Program-made: the position numbers and the translations under genes
Part shown: piece after piece, positions 1-8,584 of the stretch
Numbering within the stretch: the stretch's first letter is position 1
Layout: each line of letters begins with the position of its first letter
DNA from: Rhodococcus gordoniae
GTDB taxonomy: Bacteria; Actinomycetota; Actinomycetes; Mycobacteriales; Mycobacteriaceae
Reading direction: 5' to 3'
Assembly (NCBI RefSeq): GCF_001646655.1
Contig: NZ_LPZN01000046.1
Location: 1 to 37,853, forward strand
DNA: 37,853 nt
Notes under the pieces: generated by a model
What the model was told of the DNA's origin: nothing
The model's database searches: none
Seen by the model: the letters and a program-made list of their open reading frames with translations, nothing else

Positions 1-365
1 GTGCGGGTCCGTTGTTCAAGTTGAAGGACGATCCGCGGGTTACTCGTGTGGGGAAGGTGATGCGGCGGTTCAGTATCGACGAGTTGCCGCAGTTCCTCAA
101 TGTTCTTTGTGGGGAGATGAGTGTGGTGGGTCCGCGTCCGCCGTTGCGGCGTGAGGTGGAGGCCTACGACGGTCGGGTCCAGCGCCGGTTGTTGGTTCGC
201 CCCGGGGTGACGGGTCTGTGGCAGGTGTCGGGTCGGTCGGATCTGTCGTGGGACGAGTCGGTGCGGCTGGATCTGTCGTATGTGGAGAACTGGTCGATGG
301 TCTCGGATGTGTTGATCATCGGCAAGACCGTCAAGGCGGTGCTCGCCAGCGACGGCGCTTACTGA
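1..365 (+). CDS. Priming sugar-1-phosphate transferase (bacterial sugar transferase family), 3' end only
   Basis: This is the C-terminal part of a polyprenyl-phosphate sugar-1-phosphate transferase (PF02397 family), the membrane enzyme that starts a polysaccharide repeat by moving a sugar phosphate onto undecaprenyl phosphate. The frame is open to the left edge (codons at 3, 6, 9 and on), so the start, the membrane segments and the catalytic N-terminal part lie outside the window. About 120 residues remain. They hold the family's signatures: [12 protein letters not shown], then [11 protein letters not shown], then [11 protein letters not shown], then [13 protein letters not shown] near the end. 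The stop is TGA at 363-365. It sits 64 bases upstream of ugd, on the same strand, as is usual for the first gene of an exopolysaccharide cluster. Family assignment is firm; the sugar transferred cannot be told. Confidence 0.93.
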   Translation, partial: AGPLFKLKDDPRVTRVGKVMRRFSIDELPQFLNVLCGEMSVVGPRPPLRREVEAYDGRVQRRLLVRPGVTGLWQVSGRSDLSWDESVRLDLSYVENWSMVSDVLIIGKTVKAVLASDGAY

Positions 366-429
366 AGACCTAGCATGAGGCGCTCGGCGCCCATACATAA
401 CAAAGCACAGATAATTAGGGAGTTTCCGA

Positions 430-1755
430 ATGAGTTGCCGAATTGCCGTCTTTGGTACTGGCTATCTGGGCGCCACCCATGCCGCATGCATGGCGGAGTT
501 GGGTCACGAAGTCCTGGGCGTGGACGTTGATCCTTCGAAGCTCGCCAAGCTCGAAGCTGGCGAGGTGCCTTTCTACGAACCGGGCTTGGAGGAAGTACTA
601 CGGCGGAACCTCGAAAGTGGGCGCCTGCGCTTCACTTCTTCCTACACAGAGGCCGCTGAGTTCGCCGACATTCATTTCATCGGGGTAGGAACGCCGCAGC
701 GAAAGGGTGAATACGCTGCAGATCTGACGTTCGTACACTCGGTGATCGACACACTTGCGCCCATGCTGACGAGACCGGCAGTGATTTTCGGCAAGTCGAC
801 GGTTCCTGTAGGGACAGCACGGGAGCTGGGCATGAAAGCCCGCTCGCTGTCGCCGGTAGGCGACCAGGTCGAAGTGGCTTGGAATCCAGAGTTTCTTCGA
901 GAAGGATTTGCCGTACAAGACACATTGCATCCTGACAGAGTCGTCCTAGGCGTAGACCCTTCACTACCGGGCAGAGCAGAAGAAGTCGCGAGAGAGGTGT
1001 ACGCCAACCTATTAGCGGAGAACATTCCGTTTATCCTTACAGATTTGGCAACTTCCGAGTTGGTAAAAACTGCGGCTAATGCATTCTTGGCAACGAAAAT
1101 CTCGTTCATTAACGCGATGGCTGAAGTCTGCGAGGCGGCGGGCGCCGACGTCACGGTCCTCGCTGACGCAATTGGACACGATGCAAGAATCGGTCGCCGC
1201 TTCTTGAATGCTGGGATCGGATTCGGGGGTGGTTGCCTCCCTAAAGATATCCGCGCATTTATGGCCCGGGCCGGAGAAATTGGTGCGGATGAGGCGCTCA
1301 CATTCCTCCGTGAAGTAGACAATATCAATATGAGGCGTAGAACCCGCCTAGTCGAGTTGACTCGCGAGGTAGTCGGAGGATCTCTCCTCGGCACGCGCAT
1401 CGCAATTCTTGGGGCAGCATTCAAGCCAGATTCCGACGACGTGCGTGATTCACCGGCTCTAAATATTGCTGGACAGATTCAGCTTCAAGGAGCCTCGGTG
1501 AGTGTGTACGATCCGAAGGCAATGGACAATTCTCGAGCCATATTTCCAACTCTTGAATACGCTACGAGCGTCTGCGAGGCTTGCGCCGGTGCAGACGCCA
1601 TTCTTGTACTAACTGAGTGGGATGAGTTCAAGACGCTTTCTCCGAATAAGCTTGCTGACGCGGTCCGCGCGAAGCGGATTATCGACGGGAGAAATTGCCT
1701 TACGCCAAGCGACTGGACTGGTAACGGATGGTCCTATCGGGGAGTGGGACGATGA
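430..1755 (+). CDS. ugd: UDP-glucose 6-dehydrogenase
   Basis: The gene encodes a 441-residue UDP-glucose/GDP-mannose dehydrogenase family protein that would oxidise UDP-glucose to UDP-glucuronate with two NAD+, supplying an acidic sugar for the polysaccharide. The N-terminal Rossmann motif GTGYLG is at residues 9-14. The catalytic-cysteine motif GFGGGCLPKD places the thiohemiacetal-forming cysteine at about residue 269. The C-terminal UDP-binding domain includes AAFKPDSDDVRDSP. The ATG at 430 follows AGGGAG (417-422) with good spacing. The gene ends in an ATGA overlap with the next glycosyltransferase, so it heads the operon. Codon usage is markedly more AT-rich than in the NRPS region. UDP-N-acetylmannosamine dehydrogenase is the main alternative, but the epimerase neighbour with a glucuronate-type N-terminus favours UDP-glucose. 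Confidence 0.9.
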   Translation: MSCRIAVFGTGYLGATHAACMAELGHEVLGVDVDPSKLAKLEAGEVPFYEPGLEEVLRRNLESGRLRFTSSYTEAAEFADIHFIGVGTPQRKGEYAADLTFVHSVIDTLAPMLTRPAVIFGKSTVPVGTARELGMKARSLSPVGDQVEVAWNPEFLREGFAVQDTLHPDRVVLGVDPSLPGRAEEVAREVYANLLAENIPFILTDLATSELVKTAANAFLATKISFINAMAEVCEAAGADVTVLADAIGHDARIGRRFLNAGIGFGGGCLPKDIRAFMARAGEIGADEALTFLREVDNINMRRRTRLVELTREVVGGSLLGTRIAILGAAFKPDSDDVRDSPALNIAGQIQLQGASVSVYDPKAMDNSRAIFPTLEYATSVCEACAGADAILVLTEWDEFKTLSPNKLADAVRAKRIIDGRNCLTPSDWTGNGWSYRGVGR

Positions 1756-3740
1756 GCGACCTTCGCACGACGACACCGCCGGTTTCCGATAATGGGTTCC
1801 ACGAGCAAAATAGTCGAACCACTTCGGAAAAGATCCCACTAGGCGGTATCCATACCAATCCGTCTACGTTCGATCAGGCGATCAGGAAGATCCTGAACAT
1901 GCTCGATGAGGCACGCTCACACCTGGTCGTTACTCCCAACATCGCCCATGTGCTGCAGAGTAAATCCGAGCCTGTACTGAGACGAGCGTATGAGCTCGCG
2001 GACTTCGCTCCACCGGACGGGTGGCCGGTCGTCAGCGCGATCCGCTTCCTCGTGCCAGAACCTGTTGAGGTTGATCGGGTTGCAGGATCTGACCTGATGA
2101 TCGAGCTTTGTAAGTACCCGGTCTCGGTGGCAATCGTGGGCGGTGCTGGCACCTCATGCGTCGATGCAGCAACGCAGTTGAAGGCTGCAAATGACCAACT
2201 CGACGTGGTGCGCACGGAACCGGTTCCTCGACCGGAGTTTGACGACGATCACGCAAGAGCTCAACTTGTCGAACGAATCGCTGAGGCAAACCCCGATATC
2301 ACATTTGTGGGCTTGGGCGTTCCTCGCCAGGAACAACTTGCCTTGGAGCTCGTTGAGCGACTCGACAGAGGTGTCGTGATGTGTGTGGGTGCCTCGATCG
2401 AATTTGCGGCAGGGTCGCTACGTCGTGCGCCGAAATTCTTCAGAGAGCATCGGCTGGAGTGGGCCTTCCGCGTGGCTGTCGAGCCTCGTAAACTCGCGCG
2501 AAGATACCTGCTGTCGGCGCCCTTCTTCGCCGGAACCGTGGCGCGCGAGAAGTTTCGTTCGATTGTCAACGGTCCGGGCAGGGAAGGCCAGCACAATAGG
2601 ATGAGTCAGATGCAGATTGACCGTCTTATCGTTCATCAGTTTGATCCTGCACGACCCTCGCCGGGAGGAATCGACACTTGCATCCGGGGCTTGCTCCGGT
2701 ACGCACCCGACGGTAAGAATATCGCCGTTGTTGGCGTAGATACGTCATCCGAGAAGGACGTCTCCCGTTGTGGGAAATGGGAAACGCACGTTTTCGAAGG
2801 TAAGAAGTTCTGGTTCCTCCCTGTCGCCAAATTGGATCCTGCCGACCAAAAGCGTCGTATTCCTCATTCCGTCAGATTGGTGGCAGGACTAGTCCGATAC
2901 CGTTCGCGTCTACCGCACGCGAAAATCGTTCAAGCGCACCGTATGGATACTGCGCTGTCGTTGCTCACGATCCTGAAAAGACCGCTCGCATATTTTATCC
3001 ACACCCAAGAATCAGGACTGACAGGTGAGACCTCGGACTCCATCTGGCGGTTCGCGGGTAAACTGCACGCCAAGCTCGAACGGACCGTAGTAGACCACTC
3101 ACGCAGGATCTTCGTGTTCAACGAGGAATATGCCGCGGTCGTAAAGCGCTGGAACCAAACCGCACAGTTCTCGCCGACTTGGTTCGACCCTGCGTTGATC
3201 AAGCGAACAGAGTTGGACCGCGATCAATTCCGGGTCCTCTGGGTTGGGCGCGTAGAGGAGCCAAAGGACCCACTCCTCGCAGTCCGAGCGTTCGAAAAGC
3301 TTCTGGAGAAACGCCCAGGCGAACCATGGACAATGGATGTTGTCGGGAGTGGCACCCAACTTGAGGAAGTGTGCCAGTTTATTGAACGAGCGGGACTCTC
3401 GTCTAGGGTTACTGCCCACGGCCGGGTCGGACCGAAAGACGTCGCTACTCTGATGTCCCGGGCGGGCGTGTTTCTCATGACTTCCCATCCTGGGTACGAG
3501 GGCTATCCTCGCGTACTTGTAGAAGCGTTAGCGTCGGGCGCGATCGCGGTCGTCACGACCGGTTCGGACACCGGGTCCTTGGTAAAAGATGGAATCAACG
3601 GCTTCACCGCCAAGGACCGAGACGCTGGACGTTTGGCCGAGCTCGTCGGCCGAGCTAGGGAATGCAGTAGGTCTGCGGCACGTGCTTCCGTTGAACACCT
3701 CGAAGCACCGCGAGTTGTTGAAAAAATATTCGCTGAATGA
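1752..3740 (+). CDS. Two-domain glycosyltransferase: WecG/TagA/CpsF (GT26) fused to GT4
   Basis: The protein (662 aa) joins two glycosyltransferases in one chain. Residues about 25-270 form a WecG/TagA/CpsF domain: VVTPNIAHV, the PDGWPVV segment with the family's catalytic-type aspartate, VGLGVPRQE, and the C-terminal LRRAPKFFREHRLEW...EPRKLARRYL block. Residues about 284-660 form a GT-B fold GT4 domain: PGGIDT near its start, VLWVGRVEEPKDP, and an EX7E-type motif in EGYPRVLVE. I chose ATG 1752, which overlaps the ugd stop as ATGA and has GGAG upstream; an in-frame ATG at 1728 would lie deeper inside ugd. A methionine codon at 2601, at the domain junction, could be an internal start, but it has no well-spaced ribosome site. 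A 53-base gap follows. Acceptors and donors are unknown; two successive sugar additions at the inner membrane are inferred. Confidence 0.88.
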   Translation: MSDLRTTTPPVSDNGFHEQNSRTTSEKIPLGGIHTNPSTFDQAIRKILNMLDEARSHLVVTPNIAHVLQSKSEPVLRRAYELADFAPPDGWPVVSAIRFLVPEPVEVDRVAGSDLMIELCKYPVSVAIVGGAGTSCVDAATQLKAANDQLDVVRTEPVPRPEFDDDHARAQLVERIAEANPDITFVGLGVPRQEQLALELVERLDRGVVMCVGASIEFAAGSLRRAPKFFREHRLEWAFRVAVEPRKLARRYLLSAPFFAGTVAREKFRSIVNGPGREGQHNRMSQMQIDRLIVHQFDPARPSPGGIDTCIRGLLRYAPDGKNIAVVGVDTSSEKDVSRCGKWETHVFEGKKFWFLPVAKLDPADQKRRIPHSVRLVAGLVRYRSRLPHAKIVQAHRMDTALSLLTILKRPLAYFIHTQESGLTGETSDSIWRFAGKLHAKLERTVVDHSRRIFVFNEEYAAVVKRWNQTAQFSPTWFDPALIKRTELDRDQFRVLWVGRVEEPKDPLLAVRAFEKLLEKRPGEPWTMDVVGSGTQLEEVCQFIERAGLSSRVTAHGRVGPKDVATLMSRAGVFLMTSHPGYEGYPRVLVEALASGAIAVVTTGSDTGSLVKDGINGFTAKDRDAGRLAELVGRARECSRSAARASVEHLEAPRVVEKIFAE

Positions 3741-3793
3741 GCGTGCGTTCTGCGCGCATCGGCACGACATCGACGTCGAAGTGAGGTAGTAGG

Positions 3794-4744
3794 GTGAAGG
3801 CTTTAGTCACGGGAGTTGCAGGATTCGTAGGTTCGAACCTTGCGAAAGAACTCGTTGGGCGAGGCGATACGGTAGTTGGGATCGACAGCTTCACTGATTA
3901 TTATTCGCCCGAACTCAAGCGACTGAATGTCTCTTCGCTGGAGCACGAGCGTTTCAACTTGGTGGAAGGAGACCTCAATCTGGTCGACCTCTCTGCACTT
4001 CTTGAGGACGTCGACGTTGTTTTCCACCAAGCCGGCCAGCCCGGCGTGCGGAAGTCTTGGGGAAATGACTTCTCGGATTATATCGACGCAAATATTCGTG
4101 CAACACAACGGCTCTTGGAGTGTGCCCGAGAATCCCGTGCGCTAAAGCGTCTCGTGTACGCTTCGTCCTCCTCCGTGTACGGCGACGCAGAAAGATATCC
4201 CACTACGGAACTCGATCGACCGCAACCGCGAAGCCCCTACGGGGTGACCAAGTTGTCGGCAGAACATCTCTGCAACTTATACGCTGCAAACTTTGGAGTA
4301 CCTACTGTGTCTCTCAGGTACTTCACTGTCTATGGGCCGGGCCAGCGCCCCGATATGGCTTTCACACGATTTACTCGTGCTGCAGTGGAGAATACAGAAA
4401 TCACCCTCTACGGTAGCGGCGATCAAGTCCGTGACTTCACCTACATCTCCGACGTGGTGAAGGCGAACATTGCAGCTGTGGACAACGAAGTCGCGCCAGG
4501 ATCAGTATTCAATGTAGCCGGAGGTAGCAACATCTCGGTCAACGGAGCTATCGATATCATCTCAAAGTACAGCGGCCGTCCGCTCCGAATTCGGCGCGAG
4601 CCTGTTGTCAATGGTGACGTTTTTCGAACTGGAGGCGATATCACTAAGATCCGCGAGGCGCTTGGATGGGAACCGGTTGTACCGATCGAGGAAGGTCTCC
4701 GCCTTCATCTAGAATGGGCGAAAGCGATGGCGGATGTCGGATAG
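3794..4744 (+). CDS. NAD-dependent UDP-sugar 4-epimerase (probably UDP-glucuronate 4-epimerase)
   Basis: This is an extended short-chain dehydrogenase/reductase of 316 aa. The NAD-binding GVAGFVG motif is at residues 7-13, the SSSSVYG strand carries the catalytic serine/threonine, and the SPYGVTK motif gives Tyr149 and Lys153 of the YxxxK pair. The stretch DSFTDYYSPELKR after the second beta strand is typical of UDP-glucuronate 4-epimerases, which fits the ugd gene two genes upstream: together they would make UDP-galacturonate from UDP-glucose. UDP-glucose 4-epimerase is the alternative. The start is GTG 3794, preceded by GTGAGG; no better start is seen. The 3' end overlaps the next gene by 11 bases, so the two are probably translationally coupled. 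Confidence 0.87.
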   Translation: MKALVTGVAGFVGSNLAKELVGRGDTVVGIDSFTDYYSPELKRLNVSSLEHERFNLVEGDLNLVDLSALLEDVDVVFHQAGQPGVRKSWGNDFSDYIDANIRATQRLLECARESRALKRLVYASSSSVYGDAERYPTTELDRPQPRSPYGVTKLSAEHLCNLYAANFGVPTVSLRYFTVYGPGQRPDMAFTRFTRAAVENTEITLYGSGDQVRDFTYISDVVKANIAAVDNEVAPGSVFNVAGGSNISVNGAIDIISKYSGRPLRIRREPVVNGDVFRTGGDITKIREALGWEPVVPIEEGLRLHLEWAKAMADVG

Positions 4745-5369
4745 AAACGAATATTTAGCAGTCGTAGCAAGGGATGAAATCGCAAACATTCGTGACTTCA
4801 AGAAATTTCGTGAGGCGGATCTTGAGGCATACGGCTACGAGCGATGGAGGTTCCACTACCGACTGACGGAGCCTTGTCTCTACTACCAGCGAATACTTCG
4901 CAGTGTTGAGCTGTTGCGAGCTCTGGGATTTCGACGTCTCGGTCTAGTTCGACGCGTATACCTCAAATGGGTGGGAATCATACTAGGCATCTCGATACCG
5001 CCTGGGGTGTTTGGTCGTGGCCTCTCGATACCCCACTATGGCAGTATCGTTGTTAACGATAAAGTTAGAGCCGGGAAGTACTGTCGCATCCACTCGTCGA
5101 CCAATCTAGGCGAGCAGAACGGCGGGGCTCCGAGCCTTGGCGACGGCGTATATATCGCGCCTGGGGCCGTTCTCTACGGCGATATCAGGGTTGGTGACCG
5201 ATCAGTTGTAGGTGCGAACTCAGTCGTTAGCAGAGATGTTCCTGCAGATGTCACCGTCGCCGGCGCCCCTGCACAGGTGGTGTCTGCGAAGTCGTCACTT
5301 CAAGTAATGCCCCGGTGGATATCGAATGCGATTGAGCGCGGCGTTCCCAGCAACTCTCGGATGGAGTAG
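4734..5369 (+). CDS. Serine-acetyltransferase-like hexapeptide acyltransferase
   Basis: The product (211 aa) is a left-handed beta-helix acyltransferase of the CysE-like type. The N-terminal half is helical and charged. The hexapeptide helix begins near LSIPHYGSIVVND, where the histidine corresponds to the catalytic position of the family, and ends with VGANSVVSRDVPADVTVAGAPAQVV, the usual capping segment. In an exopolysaccharide operon such proteins usually O- or N-acetylate a sugar residue rather than make O-acetylserine, so I infer acetyl decoration of the repeat unit. ATG 4734 lies inside the 3' end of the epimerase gene (11-base overlap), and the next gene starts 5 bases after the stop. 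The substrate is unknown; true cysteine-pathway function is unlikely by context. Confidence 0.82.
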   Translation: MSDRNEYLAVVARDEIANIRDFKKFREADLEAYGYERWRFHYRLTEPCLYYQRILRSVELLRALGFRRLGLVRRVYLKWVGIILGISIPPGVFGRGLSIPHYGSIVVNDKVRAGKYCRIHSSTNLGEQNGGAPSLGDGVYIAPGAVLYGDIRVGDRSVVGANSVVSRDVPADVTVAGAPAQVVSAKSSLQVMPRWISNAIERGVPSNSRME

Positions 5370-5374
5370 ATTGC

Positions 5375-6265
5375 ATGCCGCACTTATCAGTTATTCTTCC
5401 AGTTCGGAACGGTGAGAAGTTTATCCGCCATGCGGTGAATTCGACATTGCGTGCGTTGCCACGCGACGCGAACTTAGTAATCCTCAACGACGGAAGTACC
5501 GACGCTACTCCAGATATCCTCGACTCACTCGCTTGCTCAAAGGTTGAGGTTATCGAATCTGCTGGTTGCGGCGGCTTGGCAAATGCCTTGAACTTGCTCC
5601 TCGACTCTACTGATAGTGAGTATGTGGCGAGGATGGACGCGGACGACATCGTATTGCCATGGAGATTCAAACATCAAACGGGTGTCAGAGATGCAGATGT
5701 TGTTTTCTCTCCGGTTATTCATTTGGGGCCGAAGCCGTTGTCTATCCGTCCCACAAGACCGGGCAAGTTGAGTCCTGCCACTCTAAATAGGATTCTCTTG
5801 ATCGAAAATCCAATTGCACATTCAACCGCCCTATTTAGACGAAGTGCAATTTCAGCTGTGGGGGGATATCGGAGCGTCCTTGCAGAAGATTACGATCTGT
5901 GGCTCAGAATTGCCGCTCAGGGTATGAAGATTCATCGCACCGCATGGCCTGCGCTCCTGTACAGGCATCACAGCGAGCAAATTACAAGCGACGGGGAGTG
6001 GAAGGCTGCCTCCCGCGTCGAACCGTTACTGTTAGAGGCACACGAAGCGCTGGCACGCGGACTATGTGGGCTAGGCGGGGATGCTCTGTCTGGTCTTCGG
6101 GACCCCGGCGCCGATCAGGCAGCGATGTTGCGTTCAACCCGCATGATTGACTCCATCCACGCGTTTGCGGACGAAGTCCTCAACAAGCGTGAAGGGGATT
6201 ACTTGCGGAGGAAGTGCACCACCGTGTCGCGGCAGTTGGCACGAAGACTGGAGGCAGCACGATGA
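5375..6265 (+). CDS. GT2 family glycosyltransferase
   Basis: The protein (296 aa) is an inverting GT-A glycosyltransferase. The N-terminus has the classic LSVILPVRNGEKFI strand-loop and LNDGSTDATPDIL, which binds the nucleotide. ARMDADD supplies the DXD-type metal ligand. GGYRSVLAEDYDLWLRIA is the acceptor-side segment carrying the ED motif common in GT2 enzymes. There are no membrane segments, so it probably acts at the cytoplasmic face on the lipid-linked repeat unit. The start is ATG 5375, 5 bases after the upstream stop. The end overlaps the polymerase gene as ATGA. Family assignment is firm; donor sugar and linkage cannot be read from sequence. Confidence 0.88.
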   Translation: MPHLSVILPVRNGEKFIRHAVNSTLRALPRDANLVILNDGSTDATPDILDSLACSKVEVIESAGCGGLANALNLLLDSTDSEYVARMDADDIVLPWRFKHQTGVRDADVVFSPVIHLGPKPLSIRPTRPGKLSPATLNRILLIENPIAHSTALFRRSAISAVGGYRSVLAEDYDLWLRIAAQGMKIHRTAWPALLYRHHSEQITSDGEWKAASRVEPLLLEAHEALARGLCGLGGDALSGLRDPGADQAAMLRSTRMIDSIHAFADEVLNKREGDYLRRKCTTVSRQLARRLEAAR

Positions 6266-7542
6266 CGACACCCATCCTAATCCTAGGTGGTCTTGTTTGT
6301 GTGTTCGCTATTCCCGTCATTCCAATACGGCCGCTGATCATCGGCTTAGTCGTCCTACGGTCTCTGGCCGATTACGGTATTGCGACAGGAAATCGGCCGG
6401 CGCTACTAAGCTCTCTCACTCTTGCTGTTTCCTTTATATCGATCTATGCGCTCGTTGTCCATATCGCAAACAGACAGGGTTCCTTCCGCTGGATGCGTTT
6501 CGGATTTCCGGGCGTAATGATTGTATTATTTTGGACAGCGGTGGGGTTTGGGCGATACGGGATCGACGGCGACCTGATTCTCGAATCAATGCGGTTGTTG
6601 TCAGCGCTCTCTATTTTTATTCTTGCATATGCGTACTGCAGACCTAATTTACCAAGAACAACCATCTTGTGGATGATCGCGCCCGCAGCGGTGGTGGCGC
6701 TCGCGAGCGCACTGACAACAATCGAGGGCACATTCACGCGTGCTGGGCGACTTACTGCGACGTTCAGCCATCCGAATGCCGCAGGGGCGTTCTTCGGATT
6801 GTCGGTCGTCGTACTGTTAGCGATCTGGCTAAAGAAGCGGGATCGGATTACATTTTCAATATGCCTGGCGGCCGGAATCTGTCTTCTTTTGACCGGTAGT
6901 CTTGGGGGGATTGTCGGGTGTATCGTCGGAGTTCTAGTGGTGGTATGGACTAGACCCGCCCGTTCCTCGGGGCGCCGAATACTGCAATCATTAGCGGTGG
7001 CGGCCGTTCTGGCTGCAGGCTACATCATGTCTGGATTGTCTGCCCGGGTGGCTGAATTTAATTGGGGCGCCCAATCCGCATCAAAATCCGATGCCGATTC
7101 CTTTCAGTGGCGATTCGAAAACTGGCGTCGATTAATCGACGAATGGCAAGAGAACCCGCTGCTGGGATATGGATTAGGGGCGTCTAGCCATAATGTAATG
7201 CCAATGGGTGGTCCTCCACATAGTTTGTATTTTCAAGTCATGGTTGACATGGGAGCGGTTGGCGTCCTCCTCTTGGTTGTAGGGGCCGTAGCGATGTCGA
7301 AGCATGCCCGAAAGGTTGCTAAGGTGCCAGGGTGGGAAGGTGCAGCCCTCCTCGGTATCCTGTCGTTTGCACTGGTGAACGGCCTAGTTAGTAATTTGGT
7401 TGGTTATACCGCAACTATATATCTGATGGCTGCCGTAACGGGATTTATCCTGGCTTACGTCCGCCAGCGGAACGTGCCGGATTCGCCGTGCGGCGCGTTG
7501 GCGCGCAACGACATGGAACGAGCCCCTGTGAGGAAAAGTTGA
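6262..7542 (+). CDS. Wzy-like polysaccharide polymerase / O-antigen ligase family membrane protein
   Basis: This very hydrophobic 426-aa protein has roughly ten membrane segments and the O-antigen-ligase/Wzy layout. A long outward loop before the last membrane helices contains NPLLGYGLGASSHN followed by GGPPHSLYFQVMVDMG, matching the family's glycine-rich and PxHSxY/HN elements. In this locus it most likely joins repeat units at the outer face of the membrane. I chose ATG 6262, which overlaps the GT2 stop (ATGA) and has GGAGG about 7 bases upstream. A GTG at 6214 would extend it 16 residues into the previous gene without need. Base composition is AT-rich like the rest of the cassette. Ligase activity cannot be excluded, but with flippase and chain-length genes nearby polymerase is the better reading. 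Confidence 0.8.
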   Translation: MTTPILILGGLVCVFAIPVIPIRPLIIGLVVLRSLADYGIATGNRPALLSSLTLAVSFISIYALVVHIANRQGSFRWMRFGFPGVMIVLFWTAVGFGRYGIDGDLILESMRLLSALSIFILAYAYCRPNLPRTTILWMIAPAAVVALASALTTIEGTFTRAGRLTATFSHPNAAGAFFGLSVVVLLAIWLKKRDRITFSICLAAGICLLLTGSLGGIVGCIVGVLVVVWTRPARSSGRRILQSLAVAAVLAAGYIMSGLSARVAEFNWGAQSASKSDADSFQWRFENWRRLIDEWQENPLLGYGLGASSHNVMPMGGPPHSLYFQVMVDMGAVGVLLLVVGAVAMSKHARKVAKVPGWEGAALLGILSFALVNGLVSNLVGYTATIYLMAAVTGFILAYVRQRNVPDSPCGALARNDMERAPVRKS

Positions 7543-8048
7543 ATTCTGGCATTTTTCAGGACTTTGCTGCCAATCGCGGTCGCCCCCATATGCAACTAGT
7601 CTTGGTCTTATTTCGGGCTAGTCAGACTCTCCGCAATTCTAGGGCGCCCATAGTCCGGATCGTTTTTGGAGTACCGGTCTCGGCTATATATCGGCTTATC
7701 GCTTTGACTGGATTCGGTGTTGACATTCCAACATCCACCAAGATTGGGCCGGGCTTCGCGGTGCATCATGGAATGGGCCTCGTAATACACAACGACAGTA
7801 TCGTCGGTTCGTCGGTGACGATGCGTCACTGCACCACGTTGGGATCGAAACGTGGTCTGGGCGCGCCCGTTATTGAGGACAATGTAAATATCGGTCCGAA
7901 CACCTGCGTAATTGGTCCGGTTCGAATTGGGCAAGGTGCGACCATTGGAGCCGGTAGTGTCGTCGTTCACGATGTGAAGGACTACGCAACGAGCGCGGGA
8001 AATCCAGCTAAGGAGATCGGCACGTCGTCTGCGACTGCTCGTTGCTAG
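7539..8048 (+). CDS. Second hexapeptide O-acetyltransferase (serine-acetyltransferase-like)
   Basis: The product (169 aa) is a compact hexapeptide acyltransferase. The N-terminus (FQDFAANRG...LVLVLFR) matches short serine-acetyltransferase-like enzymes of capsule clusters. GPGFAVHHGMGLVIHND carries the catalytic-type histidines, and repeated hexapeptides (VIEDNVNIGPNTCVIGPVRI) form the beta helix, closed by GAGSVVVHDVKDYATSAGNPAKEI. I chose TTG 7539, which overlaps the polymerase stop as TTGA, has AGGA at 7531-7534, and gives the usual family length. A GTG at 7488 would add 17 residues unlike the family. It is the last well-supported gene of the plus-strand operon. Two different acetyltransferases suggest two acetylation sites in the glycan, which is inference. 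Confidence 0.82.
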   Translation: MNSGIFQDFAANRGRPHMQLVLVLFRASQTLRNSRAPIVRIVFGVPVSAIYRLIALTGFGVDIPTSTKIGPGFAVHHGMGLVIHNDSIVGSSVTMRHCTTLGSKRGLGAPVIEDNVNIGPNTCVIGPVRIGQGATIGAGSVVVHDVKDYATSAGNPAKEIGTSSATARC

Positions 8049-8051
8049 GAG

Positions 8052-8246
8052 TTGAACACCGCCTACCTATTACCCGGAATCCGAGCGGGGTGGTTCTGGC
8101 GCACCCGCCAGGCTCCAAATATCATGAACTCTCGCTTGCTCCTGTGGGCTACTGGCATAGTGACGCTTGCGAGTATCGTTAGTGCCCGGATTGCCAACCA
8201 GTTATCCGTCAGCGACTCGTTCGCCTGGCTGCACGACCTGTTATAA
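8052..8246 (+). CDS. Doubtful small membrane ORF
   Basis: A 64-codon frame follows the acetyltransferase stop by 3 bases. It starts with TTG at 8052, and AGGAG is almost directly against the start, which is poor spacing. An internal ATG at 8124 would leave 40 residues. From there the protein has one plausible membrane segment (LLLWATGIVTLASIVSA). I recognise no family. It may be a small membrane protein, the leftover of a longer gene, or chance. Confidence 0.2.
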   Translation: MNTAYLLPGIRAGWFWRTRQAPNIMNSRLLLWATGIVTLASIVSARIANQLSVSDSFAWLHDLL

Positions 8247-8584
8247 GGACCATATGGGACTTGGAAGGATAATCGCCTCGGTTCTGACGTACTATTATTC
8301 CCTATAGAGTTTTTTGAGGTATCTCGAGTCTTGTCCTACTTCAAAAGACTCTCAAACCGATGCATCTCTCGGAACGCGGCTTGCTGGTGTGGTCATGTGT
8401 TTGTGCTTAGCTTAGGGCGGTTTCGCGCAAGTTCGCGACTGCCGTACATGGAATTAGTGCGGCGCTGAGCCGCCCCTCTCCCAGAAATCAACGCTCAGGA
8501 GATATTGAAGTTGGTTGATTCGGCGCTCGTGTAGACGCCCGGAACGCGTTAGCCGGCGACCAGCATGAACGAGGAGTTCAGATT
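8247..8584. other. Non-coding stretch of about 340 bases with one weak inverted repeat
   Basis: No convincing gene is seen on either strand. It is AT-rich around 8285-8320. An inverted repeat GAGTCTT (8326-8332) and AAGACTC (8345-8351) could fold into a 7-bp stem with a 12-base loop, but no T-run follows on either strand, so I do not call a terminator. The end carries GAGGAG (about 8570-8576), which serves the next gene. The promoter of that gene is presumably here; no clear -35/-10 pair was identified. Confidence 0.4.

Noticed and set aside
379-391. Small hairpin GGCGC-TCG-GCGCC after the priming transferase
   Set aside because: Five-bp stem without a T-run; too weak to call a terminator or attenuator.
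2581-3740. Separate GT4 gene starting at ATG 2601
   Set aside because: The frame is continuous with the WecG/TagA domain, and the GGGAAGG upstream is about 13 bases away, too far for a good ribosome site. Kept as an alternative, not as a gene.
8326-8351. Rho-independent terminator at an inverted repeat
   Set aside because: The 7-bp stem has no following T-run on either strand, and the T-rich stretch lies on the wrong side.
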